From Ruminococcus sp. (lineage in GTDB: Bacteria; Bacillota; Clostridia; Oscillospirales; Ruminococcaceae): DNA of 6,580 nt. The notes under the pieces are model-generated. The model saw only the letters and a list, made by a program, of their open reading frames with translations. It was not told the DNA's origin and did not search any database. Every line of letters begins with the position of its first letter. Positions within the stretch are counted from its first letter, which is position 1. The position numbers and the translations under genes were made by a program. This document shows positions 5,918 to 6,580 of this stretch, piece after piece. The stretch lies in the NCBI GenBank assembly GCA_014799765.1, contig JAAVHK010000119.1, forward strand, positions 1 to 6,580, in the 5' to 3' direction.

Positions 5918-6580
5918 TCACTCCTTTTTGAAAAGTCGTATTTTTTCGTATTCGGATAACAGAAAAAATGTCATGATTATAAGCATTACAGACGGTACCG
6001 GCGAATGTGCCTGATGTGTCCGGACGTTCACCGACGACGTGAAAACAGTTTCGCCGGAAAGTATAACCGGTGAAAGAATCCGGCATATTATGAAACTTAT
6101 TACCGATATTATAAGTCTTTCGATTATCATCGGTTTAAGGGAAAGTCCGCCGGAAACTGCTGAAATCTGAAATATTACGCATATTCCCCCGAAAGAAATC
6201 AATGCACTTAAGTAAGGAAGTAATTTGTAATTCCCGTGTGAAAATCCGGTCACTGCCGTAACGTCCATTACAGCTTTTAAAATCTGTCCGGAATCTTCAG
6301 CGGAAAGACCTGTTATTCCTGAAATTAATTTCCCGATTACTGAAATTATGCCAGTATAGTCAAGAATCGCCGTAACTACCGCAAAAATCATCACCATAAA
6401 GCATATATTTATTATAGAGTTCCCACCGTTTGCGACACACTCCGTCAGCATATCGGAAGTTATTTTTATATCATTTTTCTGATTTTTAAGAGTACAGTTT
6501 TTCCGCATGAAAAATGAAATCATAAAGGCAAATACAATATCTGCACTTATTGTTGAAATAAGTATCAGATTTCCGGCTGA
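5918..6580 (-). CDS. ylbJ: sporulation integral membrane protein, YlbJ-like (Gate/nucleoside-recognition domain), C-terminal 220 residues
   Basis: The gene runs off the right edge, and the frame stays open through 6580. The ATG at 6523 is therefore internal. The 220 visible residues hold several hydrophobic spans, counted from the edge: about 4-25, 55-86, 120-142, 155-174 and 198-209. They fit the second half of a polytopic protein with Gate (nucleoside-recognition) domains. A KAVMDVTAVTGFSHG segment, LPYLSALISFGGICVIFQIS, and a closing KPMIIERLIISVISFII stretch match what I know of YlbJ, about 400 residues in Bacillus. YlbJ is needed for proper spore formation and is made in the mother cell; a transported molecule is not established. 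SpmA/SpmB share the Gate domain and are the main alternatives, but the yqfC-yqfD neighbours and C-terminal pattern favour YlbJ. The stop lies 6 bases before the yqfC start. Confidence 0.72.
   Translation of the reverse strand, partial: SAGNLILISTISADIVFAFMISFFMRKNCTLKNQKNDIKITSDMLTECVANGGNSIINICFMVMIFAVVTAILDYTGIISVIGKLISGITGLSAEDSGQILKAVMDVTAVTGFSHGNYKLLPYLSALISFGGICVIFQISAVSGGLSLKPMIIERLIISVISFIICRILSPVILSGETVFTSSVNVRTHQAHSPVPSVMLIIMTFFLLSEYEKIRLFKKE
5921..5926 (-). promoter_or_regulatory. ribosome binding site of yqfC inside the end of the ylbJ-like gene
   Basis: The minus strand reads AAGGAG, 9 bases before the yqfC ATG. These bases also encode the final Lys-Glu of the upstream protein, so translation of the two genes is closely linked. 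Confidence 0.75.

Noticed and set aside
5880..6086. 68-codon minus-strand frame overlapping the ylbJ-like and yqfC genes
   Set aside because: It is an alternative frame across two supported coding regions and no ribosome site or family pattern was seen.
6521..6523. ATG as the start of the ylbJ-like gene
   Set aside because: The frame remains open to the window edge and encodes further hydrophobic residues, and the protein would be about half the usual length.
1..6580. Frequent CCGGAA/TTCCGG strings as a possible uptake or regulatory signal
   Set aside because: They fall inside coding sequence in various frames and are explained by codon preference (CCG Pro and GGA/GAA codons). A genome-wide count against a Markov model would be needed to revive the idea.

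Overview
The window looks like a chromosomal segment from a low-GC, spore-forming Firmicute. A Ruminococcus/Oscillospiraceae-type anaerobe is the best guess. The evidence is the AT-rich coding sequence, strong GGAGG/AAAGGA ribosome binding sites, a DUF3737 protein, Clostridia-style cysteine-rich flavoproteins, and three endospore-formation genes. This assignment rests on gene content and style, not on a marker gene.

Layout. Positions 1-3068 are read on the plus strand: the 3' end of one flavodoxin-fold oxidoreductase, a second complete flavodoxin-fold protein with a four-cysteine cluster, an intrinsic terminator, an unrecognised 177-residue protein, a DUF3737 solenoid protein, and a SpoU/TrmH-family RNA 2'-O-ribose methyltransferase. 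Positions 3070-6580 are read on the minus strand. In transcription order these are a truncated YlbJ-like membrane protein (runs off the right edge), YqfC, YqfD, a 102-base gap, and a lipoprotein resembling ABC-transporter solute-binding proteins. The two blocks converge with one base between their stop codons (position 3069).

How the genes may work together. The two flavoproteins are 16 bases apart and look like a tandem redox pair ending at the terminator. The unknown gene, the DUF3737 gene and the methyltransferase gene are tightly packed (14-base gap, then 8-base overlap) and are probably co-transcribed, although a shared function is not evident. YlbJ, YqfC and YqfD are known sporulation proteins whose Bacillus homologues act in the mother cell. 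Here they overlap or nearly touch and form a compact sporulation operon. The lipoprotein downstream has its own leader, with a hairpin and a segment able to pair with its ribosome binding site, so it may be controlled separately.

The window has no rRNA, tRNA, CRISPR array, insertion sequence or prophage gene that I can recognise, and no gene-free stretch over 300 bases. Most of it is ordinary core or near-core content. The points most worth a second look are the very regular 19-residue repeat in the DUF3737 protein, the unrecognised protein before it, the compact ylbJ-yqfC-yqfD cluster, and the structured leader of the orphan lipoprotein.
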